From contig JAUFSD010000004.1 in NCBI GenBank assembly GCA_033030425.1, positions 1,302,001 through 1,366,000 on the forward strand: a stretch of DNA of 64,000 nucleotides, read 5' to 3'. Below, one piece after another: positions 1 through 14,197 of this stretch. Each line of letters opens with the position of its first letter. Positions within the stretch are counted from its first letter, which is position 1. Origin of the DNA: Verpa conica. Lineage: Eukaryota > Ascomycota > Pezizomycetes > Pezizales > Morchellaceae. Position numbers and translations under genes: made by a program. Under the pieces are notes generated by a model that saw only the letters and a program-made list of their open reading frames with translations, ran no database searches and had not been told where the DNA came from.

Positions 1-102
1 TTTTCAGCGAGCCTGCAAGCTCACCTCCCCCAATTCCATAAATCTGCCCCCCTTTCATTATTCACGCTCTCTAACTCATACACACACGATACCACCCCAT
101 AC

Positions 103-831
103 TTAATCACCCGAAGCACAGCCCCTGCATCCACAACTCACACACTCGACAGTCTGCTGCTCAGTACCAAGTCGTGCCTTAGGTACCCGACAAATACAGG
201 TCGCGTTAAAGTTATTTTCCTTTGCCTGTATGCACCGAAGACAACACAGCTTCTCATACCCCTGTTTCTTCCTAATCCCCCCATATACATTAGATTCCAA
301 CGTATACAAAACCATGAAACGCGAGGGAGGGCACTGTTTTCTTACCATTTCGCTATGAGGTTAGAATCAGCATACCCGTTCTTTAGCAACCAGGTGTAGA
401 GCTCTTTCGAGATGGCTTCTTTGTTGTAGTATAGATCGTAAACATATCTCGAACCTGTATTGGAATCTAGTTAGCTTCATATATAGCGTAGGGAGTGGAG
501 GCGCTCACGTTGATGCGATATCTTGAAGATCTCCCAGGTGGCTTCGTTCTTTCGTTTTCCTTCATGAGGCGCGTTTCCGGCTACAGTAACGTGATTGTTG
601 CAATATTAGTCTAGATTCTTTTCGTCTCACTGACCTGCAGCGAAATAGATGTGGGCATGAGCACACGGGTAGAGAAAAAAGAACTAGAGCAGGGGCGGAA
701 AATCGCAAGTAGATAGGGGAGAGTAACTTACCATCCTTCATCTTATTGGCGAACTCGAGGAGTGTATCCTCAAGATCGTCGAAGCCATCTGGAGGTGGTT
801 TCTGGGTCCTGCTGGTTCTGATGGGAGGCAT
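103..831 (-). CDS. BUD31: BUD31/G10 pre-mRNA splicing factor
   Basis: Small nuclear protein of the Bud31/G10 family, a component of the activated spliceosome (NineTeen-complex-associated). Four exons are read on the minus strand: 831-732, 580-509, 454-346 and 271-103. The joined protein starts [19 protein letters not shown] and runs through the family blocks [36 protein letters not shown] and [15 protein letters not shown]. It ends in the cysteine-rich zinc-binding tail, with cysteines in CCLRC, CIC and CVSCGCRGC. About 149 codons are predicted, the usual family length. All three introns have GT-AG ends and phases that fit (MKD-A, HQ-R and AK-W are split codons). The gene is complete at both ends. 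The next gene upstream, FES1, is transcribed in the same direction about 290 bp away. Identification is by family sequence and I am very sure of it. Confidence 0.95.
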
Positions 832-1123
832 AGTCGTAAATGTTGGGTATCGGGGGTGATGGAGCTCGAGTTGTGGCGGTATGAGGTCGGGTTAGAGAGG
901 TGTCACCGGCAAAGAGCCTCAACTTTACATTTGTGCGGCCGTAACATGACGCAGCGGCCAAGAAAAAAAGTTAGGGCGCCAAAGATTGGCTGGAGATCGA
1001 TGATTATTCAGATATAGTTAATTCTATTTCTGTTTCTTGTTCATAGATATCTATCATATATACATTAAAAATAGAGAAGAAAAAAATGAAAGAAAAATAA
1101 AAACACTGTTTATTATTTCAGAC

Positions 1124-1820
1124 CTATACATTGGTCGTCCCCTTTACCGTTTGCCTTAGTTTCTGTATCAGCGTATCAATAGCCTCCATATCTTCTTCCT
1201 TAACATCCTTGTTTGGTGCAAGCTCCTCTGGGAGCAGCTCAAGTGCCTCTTTCAGTGATGGGCCGTTATTTCGGATCTGGCTACTAAGTGCATACACAGC
1301 TTTAGACCTAACCTTCTCTTCGGGGTCTTTCAATATCAGTTCGACGATTTTTGGGACACCACCGTGCTTGTGCATGGCCTCCTGGGATTTTGGGTTGTTT
1401 TGGACGGCGGTCCCGCAGCACCAGGCGGCCATAAAGCGGAGTTGAAATTCAGGTGCAGAGAGCTGAGAGAGCAACGGAGGCCACAGCCTGAGATTATCTA
1501 TGTTGTTTGCATTATCGAGGTTCTCGACGAGCATCTCGAAATTGTCGAAGGCAGTCTCTTTGTCGGAGAGGGGTACCTCGGGGTCGAGGACTGCCGCAAT
1601 AGATTCTTTCATCACAGTCGAGTCATCTTTCACGTTGCCAAAGAGTTTAGCGAGAAGGGCTGGATCCTGATATTATAAATTTATTAGCTTGGGGGTACGT
1701 GGACAATAATGAATAAAGAAAGTATATGTAGTGACGTACCAGCTCGGTTCTCTTTTCTTCAGGTGCGCCCGGCACTGAGTTCTCGATGCCCCAAGAGAGG
1801 AGCTTTGACATATCCGACAT
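1124..1820 (-). CDS. FES1: Hsp70 nucleotide exchange factor FES1
   Basis: Cytosolic nucleotide-exchange factor that releases ADP from Hsp70 (Ssa-type), of the HspBP1/Fes1 armadillo-repeat family. Two exons: 1820-1740 encodes MSDMSKLLSWGIENS and the run up to KRTEL; 1666-1124 continues DPALLAKLFGN. The intron (1739-1667) has a GTACGT donor and a CAG acceptor and is phase 0. The predicted protein is 207 aa; fungal Fes1 proteins are about 200-290 aa, so this is a compact member. The N-terminal LLSWGIENS block and the armadillo core RFMAAWCCGTAVQNNPKSQ are characteristic. The C-terminus is short and ends KGTTNV. The start is the first ATG of the conserved N-terminus. The gene diverges from actin across about 1.37 kb. 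Confidence 0.93.
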
Positions 1821-3193
1821 GGTGATGTGATGATGAGTAAAGGTTTGTGTTGGGTTAATACCGGAGTCTACTAAGGTAGATGAGCTTTGTTGGAATAGAC
1901 TTCAAAGAGGAGGAGGAGGCGGCGGACAGTCTTGCGCCCTTTACTGGAGGGATAATGTGGTGTTTTATCAAAGTTTTCTGGAATGCGAAGAAGGTGATGG
2001 TGTGCTGCCGAAGTAGCTAGAAACAAAAAGACCTTCTATGAACACACACTAGGATTTTTCGATTCAAATGGCCAAAGAGTAATGTATACCCCTAAATTAT
2101 GAGATTATATTTTTTAAGAGAAAAGATACCGATTAGATCTTTTTAATCAAGTATAGTAGAGCTTGATATTTACTACACGTACATGTAGGATTTTAAAACA
2201 GTCGAAACCCCACTATGCCCGCCGCGTTTTACCCCGCCATGGATGTAAGTACATGTTTTCAGCCTCAAAACCAACTCCTAAGGAAAAAAAGCCAAGATGT
2301 TTACATGTTTCATACAATTGCTATTTTATATGTATACGACAACCCGTATGTGTTCATTCTCGTCGTCAGCTCCAATAGAGGGCAACGTATTCATTCTTAC
2401 TCAGAGCCACCAGGCTAAGTATGAGATACACACAGACAGGCGAACAATCTAGGAACCATCGACCGAGCCGCGCACGTTACTGACGTTACCTGAAAGGCAC
2501 GGTACTACACTTACAACTCTACTAGTAGAGGCACAGATCCAGCACACAGACAGTCGAAAACGGGATTTGCCAAGCAACCGGTGCAGTCAACGCTGACCGC
2601 GCGTACGGTGAGTTTACGAAAGCTTACCACGCCGAGCCAGTGGTGGTGGTGGTGACATTGGGAGCCGTACCCGTCGGGCATCAGGTTTCTCTGCAGTGTA
2701 AAGAATGTTTCTTCCCATGGAAGACTCAACACATAAAAATAGACCCTCTAGAGTACAGTTTCTGTGTGGTGGCGGCGGATAAGTAATTGCCCAGTCAGAT
2801 CTCCGCGTCAGCGCTTGGTCCTCACTTATAATGCCAAAGAGGAAACTCGACTGCCCGGAGGAGAAATAAACCCTAATGTCATGGCCGCCAAGCCTCCACA
2901 CTAAGTGTTGGGGGTGGAAGAAGGGCGGAGACAGGGCATATCGTAGGTGTGTGCGTGGGCAACTGCGTGCGGGCCTCTCCCTTCCTCTCCTCCTTTTCTT
3001 CTTCTCCCTCCCGACCACCATCTATCTTCCATCTACAAAAGCCATCCATCGTCCCCCCATCCCGGAGAAGCCAGTTCCCCCCTGCTGCTCCATCTCAGTT
3101 CTTATAACCACCGCTACTACTACTATCTACCCACGTTTTCACGAATTCCTTAAATCTTTTCTAATCTCTTAGATAACTTTTTCATCAGTAACA
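1821..3193. promoter_or_regulatory. Divergent FES1/actin intergenic and promoter region
   Basis: No convincing gene lies in these 1.37 kb. The last 200 bp before the actin ATG are strongly pyrimidine-rich: a C/T tract runs at about 2983-3012, with further CT-rich blocks to 3110. This is the usual look of a highly expressed fungal promoter and leader. The open frames here are low-complexity shadows. A TATA element or transcription start cannot be fixed from sequence alone. Confidence 0.5.
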
Positions 3194-4950
<1,757 letters not shown>

Positions 4951-6054
4951 ACTTAATATTCGATTGGGCCGGTCTACACGCAAAATCAAGGGTTTTGAAG
5001 TCAATGTAGTAATACAAAAGCCGGTGGGGAAGGGAGTGCGAGGAGAATGGGGGAAAGTGCATGGCGGGGAAGCAAAACAGCGGAATATTGTGCGGGGAAA
5101 GCTTGTCGGGAGTTTTCGATATATTTCTTTCGCTATGAGCCGTTTTTTTGTTTTTGTGCTGCTACGTACTTATCTTGTATCTGAATAAAGCGGTATAGTG
5201 GAGCGTAAGGGGACTTATCTTCTTATGTCCTGGTTTTTAAACTTTTTCACCTTTAGTATGTTTATTGTTTCAGTTACGCATTTAAGAGTTCATCACCAAA
5301 AAAAACATTTCTTTTGCCAAGCTGGCCGCATACATTGCAAGATCTCTTGGTTTGGGTAGCAAGTGCCGTCAGATATAAGCCACTCAAGTCAAGCGCTCCT
5401 CTATCCTATACAAGACAAGCATCCGGGGTATATTACCTGCCCGTCAAGGCCCAATCCGCCCCCACGGAAACTACTTCTAGAATTTCTATATATCACTTCC
5501 TTGATCCTTGAACTCAAGGTCTACTCACTTTTCGTGTCTCAAGTGTGGATTTTGTGGGTGTATTGTTGATCTTGATGTTATCCTGGTATTGGGCTCAATA
5601 GCAGTTGAATAAAGTACTATTATTAAGGGAAGCATTGATTTGGATGGTAGCTTTCCAGTACTGATGTACCTCAGGGCAGATATAAAAATAGGTGTCAGAT
5701 GAGGTCAACATTGCTTATAAGAATCGTTCGCATCTTAACCCTTAATTATTACTACCTTCGAATCTTCTGTTTCCGCAGCCAAGGTCGCGGCGTGGTTGGA
5801 ACCACGAGTGACCTGATATGAAACGCACGTGTAGCGCGACAGCTGACATAATCCCATGATCTGCAAGGTCGGTCGCCTGCAGCTCAACCTTCCGTCATAC
5901 GTAGCGGATCCTAGCATTGGACACATCCTGCCCTTTTTGTGCCCTGCTTCAGCTGTCCCAACATTTTTTAGATAGTCTCTCTCCTCTCCTGTTTCTATGT
6001 ATTAGGGAGTTCTATACTCTTTCTCCCTCTGTCACTCCTATACGACTTGTCGCA
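4951..6054. other. Actin 3' region and ALE1 upstream region
   Basis: This is intergenic sequence between two plus-strand genes. An AATAAA-like signal lies about 230 bp after the actin stop (near 5184) and is a candidate poly(A) signal. CT-rich sequence precedes the next start (5940-6040). I see no gene, RNA or repeat here. Confidence 0.45.
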
Positions 6055-8263
6055 ATGATACCTTTTATAGACTATCGTGAGTTTTCAAAATTGGAACTGT
6101 GGGAATGGTTGTTCTAACTTGCTTTGTGCGCTGTAGCGTTCGTTTGGCTTCAGAATGCCATAGATGTACCGAAAGATGAGCGTATGTGATTTTCTCTCTG
6201 CTGGTAGGATTCAGAGAGTGGGATACTGACTTTTGAGCGCGATAGTCAAGCTTATCTTTACTATTCTGCTTTCTTACCCGCTTGCGGGTGTCTTGAAAAG
6301 ACTCCCAGATACACAGCCTGCGAAGAAGAACCTTTTTATGATTGGGTATGGGATATCTCTTGGCTTTTTTTCAATTGAGTCCTAATCTCTATGGGAAAGG
6401 GGGAGACAGGTATATGGGCTAACGTATATGGGAATAGTGTTTCATTGTTTTACCTCGTTGGCGTTTTCTCTCTCTGGTCCGGGATTAGGACCCTCTTTAT
6501 CGCCTCAGCTGGTGCGTACTGTATCGCCGCGTTTATACAGGGCCCGTATATGCCATGGGTCTCGTTCGTGTTTCTGATGGGCCATATGTTGTTGTCGCAT
6601 ATATACCGGGAGATGTATCCACAACCTGGGGTGGTGGATGTTACCGGTGCGCAGATGGTGTTGGTTATGAAGGTTTGTATTACGTATTTAGAGTTCTTGT
6701 GATAGTGAGAGGCTGATGTATGGTGTTTCAGTTAACAGCGTTCTGTTGGTCTGTGCATGATGGACGGTTACCGCAGTCGGTATGTGTGGTCTCTGGGGTT
6801 GAAGGAGATGAGTGTGGTGGAGGCTAATGAGGTTTATAGGAGCTTTCGGAGTTTCAACAGGATCGCGCACTGCCGGAAATGCCTGCCATTCTTGATTACG
6901 CTGCATATGTGGTATGTGCATGCTCATTTAGAGGCTAGGAGGGTGGTTTAATGAGCTAATTTTTACACTCGGCCATACAGCTCTTTTTTCCTTCTCTTTT
7001 TGCGGGCCCAGCTTTTGATTTCGCCGAGTACCAAAGATGGATCGACTGCAGCATGTTTGATGTTGTTATCCCAGACTCCAAGAGAGGTGGAACGAAGAGG
7101 AAGAGAAAGATTCCTAGCAGCTCTATTCCTGCGACTATCAAAGCAGTTCAAGGCCTTGTATGGATCTTCTTATTTGTGAAGTTCTCGAGCTGGTATACAA
7201 CTGAATTTGCACTTGGCGATAAGTTCTTGGAGTATAGCTTCTTCAGAAGGTGAGCGCCCCACACACTAAGGTAGCATGACGAATTGATCCTAAACGCCAC
7301 ATTAGAACCTGGTATATCTACGTCCTTGGTTTTACTGCCCGTCTAAAGTATTACGGCGCCTGGTACCTCACTGAAGGTGCTTGTATCCTCTCCGGTCTTG
7401 GCTACAACGGCCTCGATGAAAAGAGACAGCCACGCTGGGACAGATTGACCAATGTCGATCCACTAGCACTCGAGACTGCCCAAAATACCCGTGCATACCT
7501 CGAAAGCTGGAATATGAACACAAACAAGTGGTTAAAGAATTACATCTACTTGAGAGTTACACCGAAGGGCAAGAAGCCAGGATTTAGGAGCTCTATGGCT
7601 ACATTTGGGACCTCTGCTATCTGGCATGGGATCTCACCTGGGTACTATTTGACGTTTTTTACAGCTTCGTTTGTGCAGACTGTTGCGAAATGTATGGCTC
7701 CCACAGCCTTTGATTTTGCAACCAAAAACTAACAATTAGTGAAGACTTCCGCCGCCATGTGAGACCATTCTTCATGTCAGCTGATCAGAAATCCCCAAGG
7801 CCGTATAAAATAGTCTACGACATATTCGGACTTTTGGTAACGCAGTTCTCATTTGCGTACATTGTTGCTCCCTTCATCATCCTTGACTTTAAAAACTCAT
7901 TGCAAATATGGTCGAGAGTATATGTAGGTTTCCTCCTCCCCTATTATATTAGAAGCACGAATAACCGACTTTCAACTCTACTAGTTCTTTGTCCATATTG
8001 GCATCATCGTCTGCCTCGGGTTCTTCAACTCCCCCGGTAAACCATGGCTCCAGCAACACCTAAAAAACAAAGTCGGCCGTGCCATAGCCCGCGAACTCCA
8101 CAAGTCTGCATCTCAAGAAAACTTCCAATCTGGATCTTTGGGTGTACCAGATGATCCAATCCGGGAGATCGAAGAGATCCAGATGGAGCTACAGGCGAAG
8201 AAGGAGGAAATCCTGAGGAGGAGAGAGACTGAGAGGATTCCAAAGGCAAAGAAGGTGATGTAG
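6055..8263 (+). CDS. ALE1: Lysophospholipid acyltransferase, MBOAT family (ALE1-type)
   Basis: Integral ER membrane O-acyltransferase that re-acylates lysophospholipids in the Lands cycle, like yeast Ale1/Slc4 and human MBOAT5. Ten exons: 6055-6076, 6137-6181, 6246-6345, 6438-6672, 6732-6779, 6840-6911, 6981-7249, 7306-7691, 7745-7923 and 7985-8263, giving 544 aa. Visible family marks are several hydrophobic segments, the asparagine block ESWNMNTNKWLKNYIY (Asn near residue 333) and the MBOAT histidine in SAIWHGISPGYY (His near residue 371). The charged C-terminal tail (EEIQMELQAKKEEILRRR) should be cytosolic. The eighth intron ends in a GAAG acceptor: the nearer TTAG is only a few nt past the CTAAC branch site and would break the frame. 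Confidence 0.92.
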
Positions 8264-9411
8264 ATGGTTTTGGGCGGTTTTTTCTTCTTTAGCGTAGCGT
8301 TACGAACGATTTTCGGCGTGGCGTTTGAGTTTTATTTCTTTCTGTATTTTCTTTCGTTGGGTTGTATAAAAGAGACTTGGATAGATTGAGGGGGGTATGG
8401 GATGTGGGGTTATCGTGTAACGGTCTGGAGCGGGAGGGGGGGGGGGGGGCGTGTTGTGGTAGACCTATAATAACAATAGCTATGTACTTGGAATCATCAA
8501 ATAAATCTGAAAACTAGTGAATTTTTATCCGGGAGCGGAACTTCCTAAACTATTACAAAACCACTCCTAAATATATAGAAGGAGCTAATTTTGGGTACTC
8601 TTAATAGTTCTTTGGTTTAACCGAACATCAAGCACTCTTCGACTTAAAAGAGTAAGGTGGTATGTTTCTTCTAAGGTTTTAGCATGTGCTTCTAGAAACC
8701 CATGTTCACTTCAATACCTCCGGGGGTAAACCTATCGCATACCATTCATAAAGGACCATGCGGAGCAATGCCCATCTAATTCTAGGGATCTCTAACTGTG
8801 AGACTGGTAAGTGGTATTTTATCATGCATGGTAAGGTTAGGCGCTCAGTGGGGGGTTTTAATAGTGATTATAAATAAAATGATATATCAAGGAACAGTAA
8901 AGTTTCTGAGTGACTTGGTTCATTCATTTATATTAATATAATTATAGTTCAATATGCTTTTGTGGTGCTAGAATATTCCAAAGAGTGTATAGTTGGCTGC
9001 ATTGCAAAACCATCACCAAAACTGAGGATTTACTAAACGCCCGAGTAGTTGCTACCGAAATAATGACTGGGGGGGCCATGATTCAGGGAGTGAAAATGAT
9101 GTAAACGGAGAAAAAGCTCCATTGTGAAAAGAAAGTCGGCCCTCCCCTCCAAAGTTCTTGGGTATCTTAAGTCTGGGGTTTGAAGGGAAGATAGGAAGCT
9201 AGTAAGAATACTCTTCGTGCTCAATTCTGTAGTAGAACAAGCGCTTTATCAAGGCGAGTGATTACGCATGATTAGAAGATTACACACTGACGACTATCAC
9301 ATTTCCTTAGGAATATATTGGAATAGCCCTGGTATCTCTTTTAATAGTTCCAGTACCAAACTATAATATTTACTTCATATTATAATACACAAAGCGCCCA
9401 TCACAAAACCC
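8264..9411. other. Convergent intergenic region ALE1/POL5
   Basis: This stretch is the 3' side of both flanking genes. It holds a pure run of 14 G at 8436-8449 and AT-rich sequence beyond 8460. The short open frame near 9033-9224 has no recognisable product. I see no gene or RNA. Confidence 0.45.
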
Positions 9412-12400
9412 TCACTTCTCATTTTGCAACCTCTTCCCCGCGCTCGCCGCCCAATTGATAAAATCCGTAAACAACCCACTCTGAACTCTCCACGAGCGCT
9501 CCGTCAATAGCCTCGTCAAACTTTTTGCATACATACCTACCGCTCTCTCTACATCCTCTACCTTCATCCCTCCACTCGCCACTATAACCTTCATGACGAG
9601 TAGACTTGCTTGAGAGCAGGCAGACTTATGTTTATCTCTCCCGGCACCACCATCTTTTGCCGCCTCTTCATGAATCTCACTAAGGAGCTCCCACAGCGTC
9701 TCTTTATCCTCTTCTCCCGGAAACAAGACTTCCGCCTCCTTCCCACGGAGTGAGTTCGCTAGGTTCCTGACAACGGTAGCTGCGTGGTCGGCGACTTGCT
9801 TACTACCCGTCGTACGTGCACATCTAAGTAGTGGGAGAAGTAGAGTTGCAGAGATTGTGATATCCTTATGTGCACGGGGCGATTTTGCGAATATGTCTAG
9901 GAGGTCAAGCACCCTGTTTTTGAAATTTGTGATTGTTTCTTTTGCGTTTTTAGATTCTTGTTTTTTTGACTTTTTTGTAGTGTTATTGCGTTGCTTGAAG
10001 ATCTTAACAAGGTGCTCGTCAAGCGCGAGCATAGCATCGTCGTCCATATCGCTATCGTCGCTATCATTAGCAGCCGCGTTAGCTGCAGAGAGAGCTTCTT
10101 CGAGGGCTGCTTCGAGTTTCGACGCTTCAGTCTCGTCTTCAGTCTCGTCTTCTTCAGAGTTGATATCAGAGTCGATATCCATCTCTTCCACATCAATAAC
10201 TTCAACATCCGAGTCGAGTTCTGAATCCTCGGGGCCGGAATCACCCTCCATGTCTATATCACCTTCATCATCTTCAAATAACTCCTGCTGCCCACCTAGA
10301 CTCTCCTTTGTCTCTAGAACGCCAAACGTAGCCTCTAGCCCACCAATCGTGATCTTGTCTACGAAGCTTGTAAATACCTGCTGCGCAAGTTTTCGTAGTA
10401 GTACGCTTGGCTTTGATAGGAAGCTTAGTAGGATCTCGACTAGGACTTGACTCGCGTCTATGTCTCTGTCTTTTTTGCTATGGCGTACGACTTTATCGTA
10501 GCAGATTTGTAGCTCGTCGAGGACACCTAGTGCGTCTGTTTCTCCGGCGTAGACTTGGAGTATGACAAGGGAGTAGAGGAGCTCGAAGGATGAGAGCTGT
10601 GAAGATTTTGTGGGGTTTTTATGGGGGGTTGATCTCTGTAGGATGTCAGTTATGCTGGGAGAAAGAGAGGACGGGGAGTTTTATAACCTTCTTCCTTATT
10701 CTTTCCAATGTCTTCATCGCCCCTTTTAGCGCCACCTCAATAACCTCATCTACCTCAATAGCAAGGCTATACGCAGAATCTCTCTGCAGTACCTCGATCT
10801 TCTTCACAGCCTTATAAGGCCATGTTTCACCCCCCTCTTCACCCTCCTTGATAGTAATCAGATACGACAAACAGCTCAACAACCGACTCCTAAACATCGC
10901 CTGACTGCTCGCTGTGATCTCAGGAACTAGTCTCTCCTTATCCACAATATCAAAATGTCCGAATGTGGCCAACATCTCCACAACCTCCTTCAGCCAACCA
11001 TCCGACTTTACCGACCTCCCATTACGCACCACTGAGAGAATCTGGTCACACGCCCATTGACGCCGTACCTCAGCCGTCTTTATGTCCTCTGATACTTCAG
11101 GAGTGAGTATGATACCCTTCAGCACCCCCATCACTTCTACGAGGCCGTCCTCGTCAGCGAGGCATAGGATCTTGTCGACATTTTTTGTCTTTGTGAGGTG
11201 GTCGAAGTTGGGGGTTCCGTTGTTTGTAGTGAGCTGGGTGATGATCACCGGGACGCTCCAGGGTGAGGTTTCGGCTTTGGTTAGGAGGGCGCGTGAGCAC
11301 TTTGTGGCGACTTTGTGGAGATACCGGGTGGGGTCTGAGAGTTGGTTGATGAGGCTGCGCATGAAATTTTTGGTGAATATTGGGGATAGGGTGGTGGGGG
11401 TGGTGAGGTATGGGAGGGATTTTGTGAAGAGGAGGAAGCCGTGAAACTTGCGTTCGTCAGATGAGGAGGCGGAGAAGAGGGATTCTGAGGGGAATGATTG
11501 GGTTAGCATGTTTTTTTTTGGTGAGGTGGTATTAATTTGGGTACAAGATGTGTTTAGTAGTGGGATTAATAGAAAGGTGTAAACCAATCATTAGTCCTGG
11601 TTCCCTCATAATAGAAGGGCCAGGGTGGAGTTGGTGTAGTTGATCTTCCACATTGACCGAGTATACCTCCGGGCCATTGAGACAATCACTGGATGATCCC
11701 TTGAGAATGCCACAGTAATTGGTCCGGGAGTAGGTAAAAGGCCGTGGAGTAGACGAAAAAAAAATGAAGATATTGTAGATCATGCCCAAACTCACCATCA
11801 ATAACAACCCTCCACAGTTCCGCCCACCCCGCAATCCCAACTCTATCCTTCAACCCACTCCAAACACCCTCCTCTGCAAAATAGATGTTGAGTATAAAAT
11901 CCCATACAAAATGCAACTTTGGATTCCATGATCCTTTGGATGCATTACTCCCCTCCTGATCCCCCGCCTCCTTCAAGATCTTCCCCAGACTTGCCAGATT
12001 CGACGAATCCAACGGCGAATTATTGACCCAGACATCCTTCGGCGAGGGAACATCAGGGTGATGCGCCGCCAACACAAGCCACACTGCAACCCCCTCACTA
12101 CTCTTCACCAGCCCGCTCTCCACCACCGCCTCATACGTTAACCTGGCCACTCTCGCCGCCACCTCCGCCGGCCATGATGCTACAGACGAGCATATAGTCC
12201 AAGCGCACGACTCCCTCAACCACGGTTTCTTCTTCGCAAGCTCAAACAGGAGCGTCAAGGCTTCAGCATACACCTCCAACGTATCCACCCCCGCCGTAGT
12301 AACACCAGCCTGAATGAGTGACTGCAGCCCAAACAAGCGACCTAGATGGTAATCCCTCTCCTCAGGCCCCGTAGCATGACCCTGCGGAACAGTATTATTC

Positions 12401-12790
12401 TTGACCGCAGTAAGAATCCCCACTAGTGTGATATCCCACTTCTGCGGGTTTCCCGAAGATTGGAGGTTGATTATGAACTACCCATCTCTCCTCTCACCTA
12501 TGTTAGCCAATCCAATCCAATCCACCTACACACTCTTCACTCCTAGTAAGAAGAAAAGAAGGCCCCTCTCATACCTCTGTTAACACTACTGCGAAACCGG
12601 GTCTGGCGGAATTGCTACCTGATGCAAGACCCTTTGTGAGACGGCTTAGGGCATAGTCGACTTCTTTCTTGGTCTGTACGGTGCGTTCGCTGCTGAGGAG
12701 GGCGAGAAGCTCTGTGATAAGGGTTTGTGCGGTTTTTAGACGTATTGCTTCGTCGTTGGAGCCTAATGGCTTATAGAGGTGTAGTGACAT
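9412..12790 (-). CDS. POL5: POL5 / MYBBP1A-type nucleolar protein ('DNA polymerase V')
   Basis: Homologue of yeast Pol5 and animal MYBBP1A: a nucleolar HEAT-like protein needed for rRNA synthesis and ribosome assembly, despite the polymerase-like name. Four exons: 12790-12575, 12477-11796, 11484-10688 and 10635-9412, giving 972 aa (yeast Pol5 is about 1020). The N-terminus carries the signature LYKPLGSNDEAIRLKTAQT and the block LASGSNSARPGFAVVLTE. Exon 3 begins with the conserved ESLFSASSSDERKFHGF. A long acidic region (EDSELDSDVEVIDVEEMDID and surroundings, about residues 695-765) is typical of the family. Phases agree at all three introns. The last donor reads GTTATA, weaker than the rest, but it is required to bypass in-frame stops. 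Confidence 0.92.
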
Positions 12791-13169
12791 TATTTTTTTA
12801 GAGGGGTTGTGATTTTTATTTTTATTCCCGTACTCTATATTTTTCTTCAGCGACGGGGGTGGGTTTTGTGCGCCAAGGGGGAAGTTTCTCTTCTTTTGAT
12901 TGGTGCGGAAGAGCCTCCTACGTCAAAATAGAAGAAAAAACTCTCCCGCTGAAAATATCAACACAATTGCAATATCTCGATATCTCACTCTACGTACTCA
13001 ATTCCTTCTGCGATACTTCTTCTGCGAGTATTTTTTGAATTCAATTACTTAGGAAACTGCGACAGCAGGCCAATACTACCACAAAGGAGAAGAGTCCTCC
13101 CTAACAAAAGAAACAGTATTTACAAGAAACAGTTCTCTCCTCCCACGGCAAATCATTCCAGCCATATTG
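12791..13169. other. Intergenic region upstream of POL5
   Basis: This 379-bp gap lies between two genes on the same strand. It holds the POL5 promoter and the 3' end of the gene at 13170. I see no separate gene. Confidence 0.4.
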
Positions 13170-14197
13170 TCACCTCTGCGCTTTCACTAAAGATCCTATA
13201 GTGAAAGCGCTTCTCGACTTGGCTTTAACATCTGCATACTTCCCCGACGCCTTTTGAGACGCAGTCCTACTCGGCTTATCCGGGCGGCGAGACTTTGACG
13301 AGCCCTCAACCACAGTCCTTGTTCTCCTTGGTTTAGCCGAAACCTCTACCGTCTCAAATACCTCTATACCCGGAGGCATTGACTGTCTATGCATAAACTG
13401 TGGTGATGACGGGGACGGTGGAGTCGGTGGTGGTGATGGCATTCTCGGGAAGAACGTCTGTGGGTCTATCTCAGCCATTACGAGACGGCCCTGGTACTTG
13501 ACGACTTTATCCAACCTCGACTCTACAACCCCACATATCAGTTAGTCAAATGAACTCTCTCTCTCTCTCTCTCTCTCTCACTAGAAGGAACCCCACCATG
13601 TGAAAACGTAACAAGTAAAGAATACCACGGCCACCCCTCTCCCTCCTCAAAAAATAACCCATCCTGCAGATGCTCCCACGCACTCTTCACATCCCTGTCT
13701 AGCAGAAATGCAATCAGATCATACTTCTTATCTCTCGCATCCTGCGTATTAGAGCTCTGCAACTGCGCGTGTTTCTGGCGAAAAACACTCGTTTCCTTTA
13801 CCGGCGGTATGAATAGTGTTCCATCGGTATCAAGCAGTCTACACAGCTCCACCTTGAGCTCGCAGTCGGTCGCTAGTAGGGGTGTATCAGATTCTGTGGT
13901 GCTCCCCGAGAAGAACTGCCCGGACTTTGAGCCTTTTCTTTCACGCCGGATGCGGTTCAGGTCGGCTGTTATAGCAGCGGAAATGGCGGCATATAGGCCA
14001 CCAATGTCTCCTGGGATAACGCTAGAGTAGTCGACGCTGACATGACGGTTTCGCACACGGTTAGATTCACTGTAGCGGATTGTGGTTTTGGAGGGCGCGG
14101 CTTCTTCAATATCGACTGATACGACGGCGGCGGTGGGGTCAACATCAGACATGTTTGCTGGGGGATGAGAGAAGAGGCCGGAGATGAGGGAAGACAT
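13170..14197 (-). CDS. Uncharacterised protein with Pro-rich and basic C-terminal tail
   Basis: I do not recognise this gene. Two exons, 14197-13582 and 13522-13170, give 322 aa. The N-terminal two thirds look globular, with blocks such as VSVDYSSVIPGDIGGLYAAI and KKYDLIAFLLDRDVKSAWEH and no membrane segment. The end is disordered: a proline/serine stretch (PSPPPTPPSPSSP) and then a Lys/Arg/Ser-rich tail (RRTRTVVEGSSKSRRPDKPS), suggesting a nuclear or nucleic-acid partner, which is inference. The intron opens with the donor GTGAGA and starts with a GA dinucleotide run (the CT run at 13555-13579 on the plus strand). A second donor 20 nt into the exon (GTGGGG) would also keep frame, so six or seven residues at the junction are uncertain. 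A second Met at residue 16 is an alternative start. Confidence 0.7.
13555..13579. repeat. CT/GA dinucleotide microsatellite
   Basis: About twelve CT units run on the plus strand. They lie just inside the 5' end of the intron of the minus-strand gene, where they read as GA repeats directly after the donor site. Confidence 0.9.

Noticed and set aside
2614..3021. 135-codon minus-strand open frame upstream of actin
   Set aside because: It is the shadow of the pyrimidine-rich actin promoter (Arg/Lys/Pro runs) and has no conserved blocks.
8436..8449. Run of 14 G as a possible structural element
   Set aside because: A single homopolymer in a convergent intergenic region; no second or third G tract in a quadruplex-like arrangement.
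9857..10450. 197-codon plus-strand Ser-rich open frame
   Set aside because: Antisense shadow of the acidic Asp/Glu/Ser-rich region of POL5.
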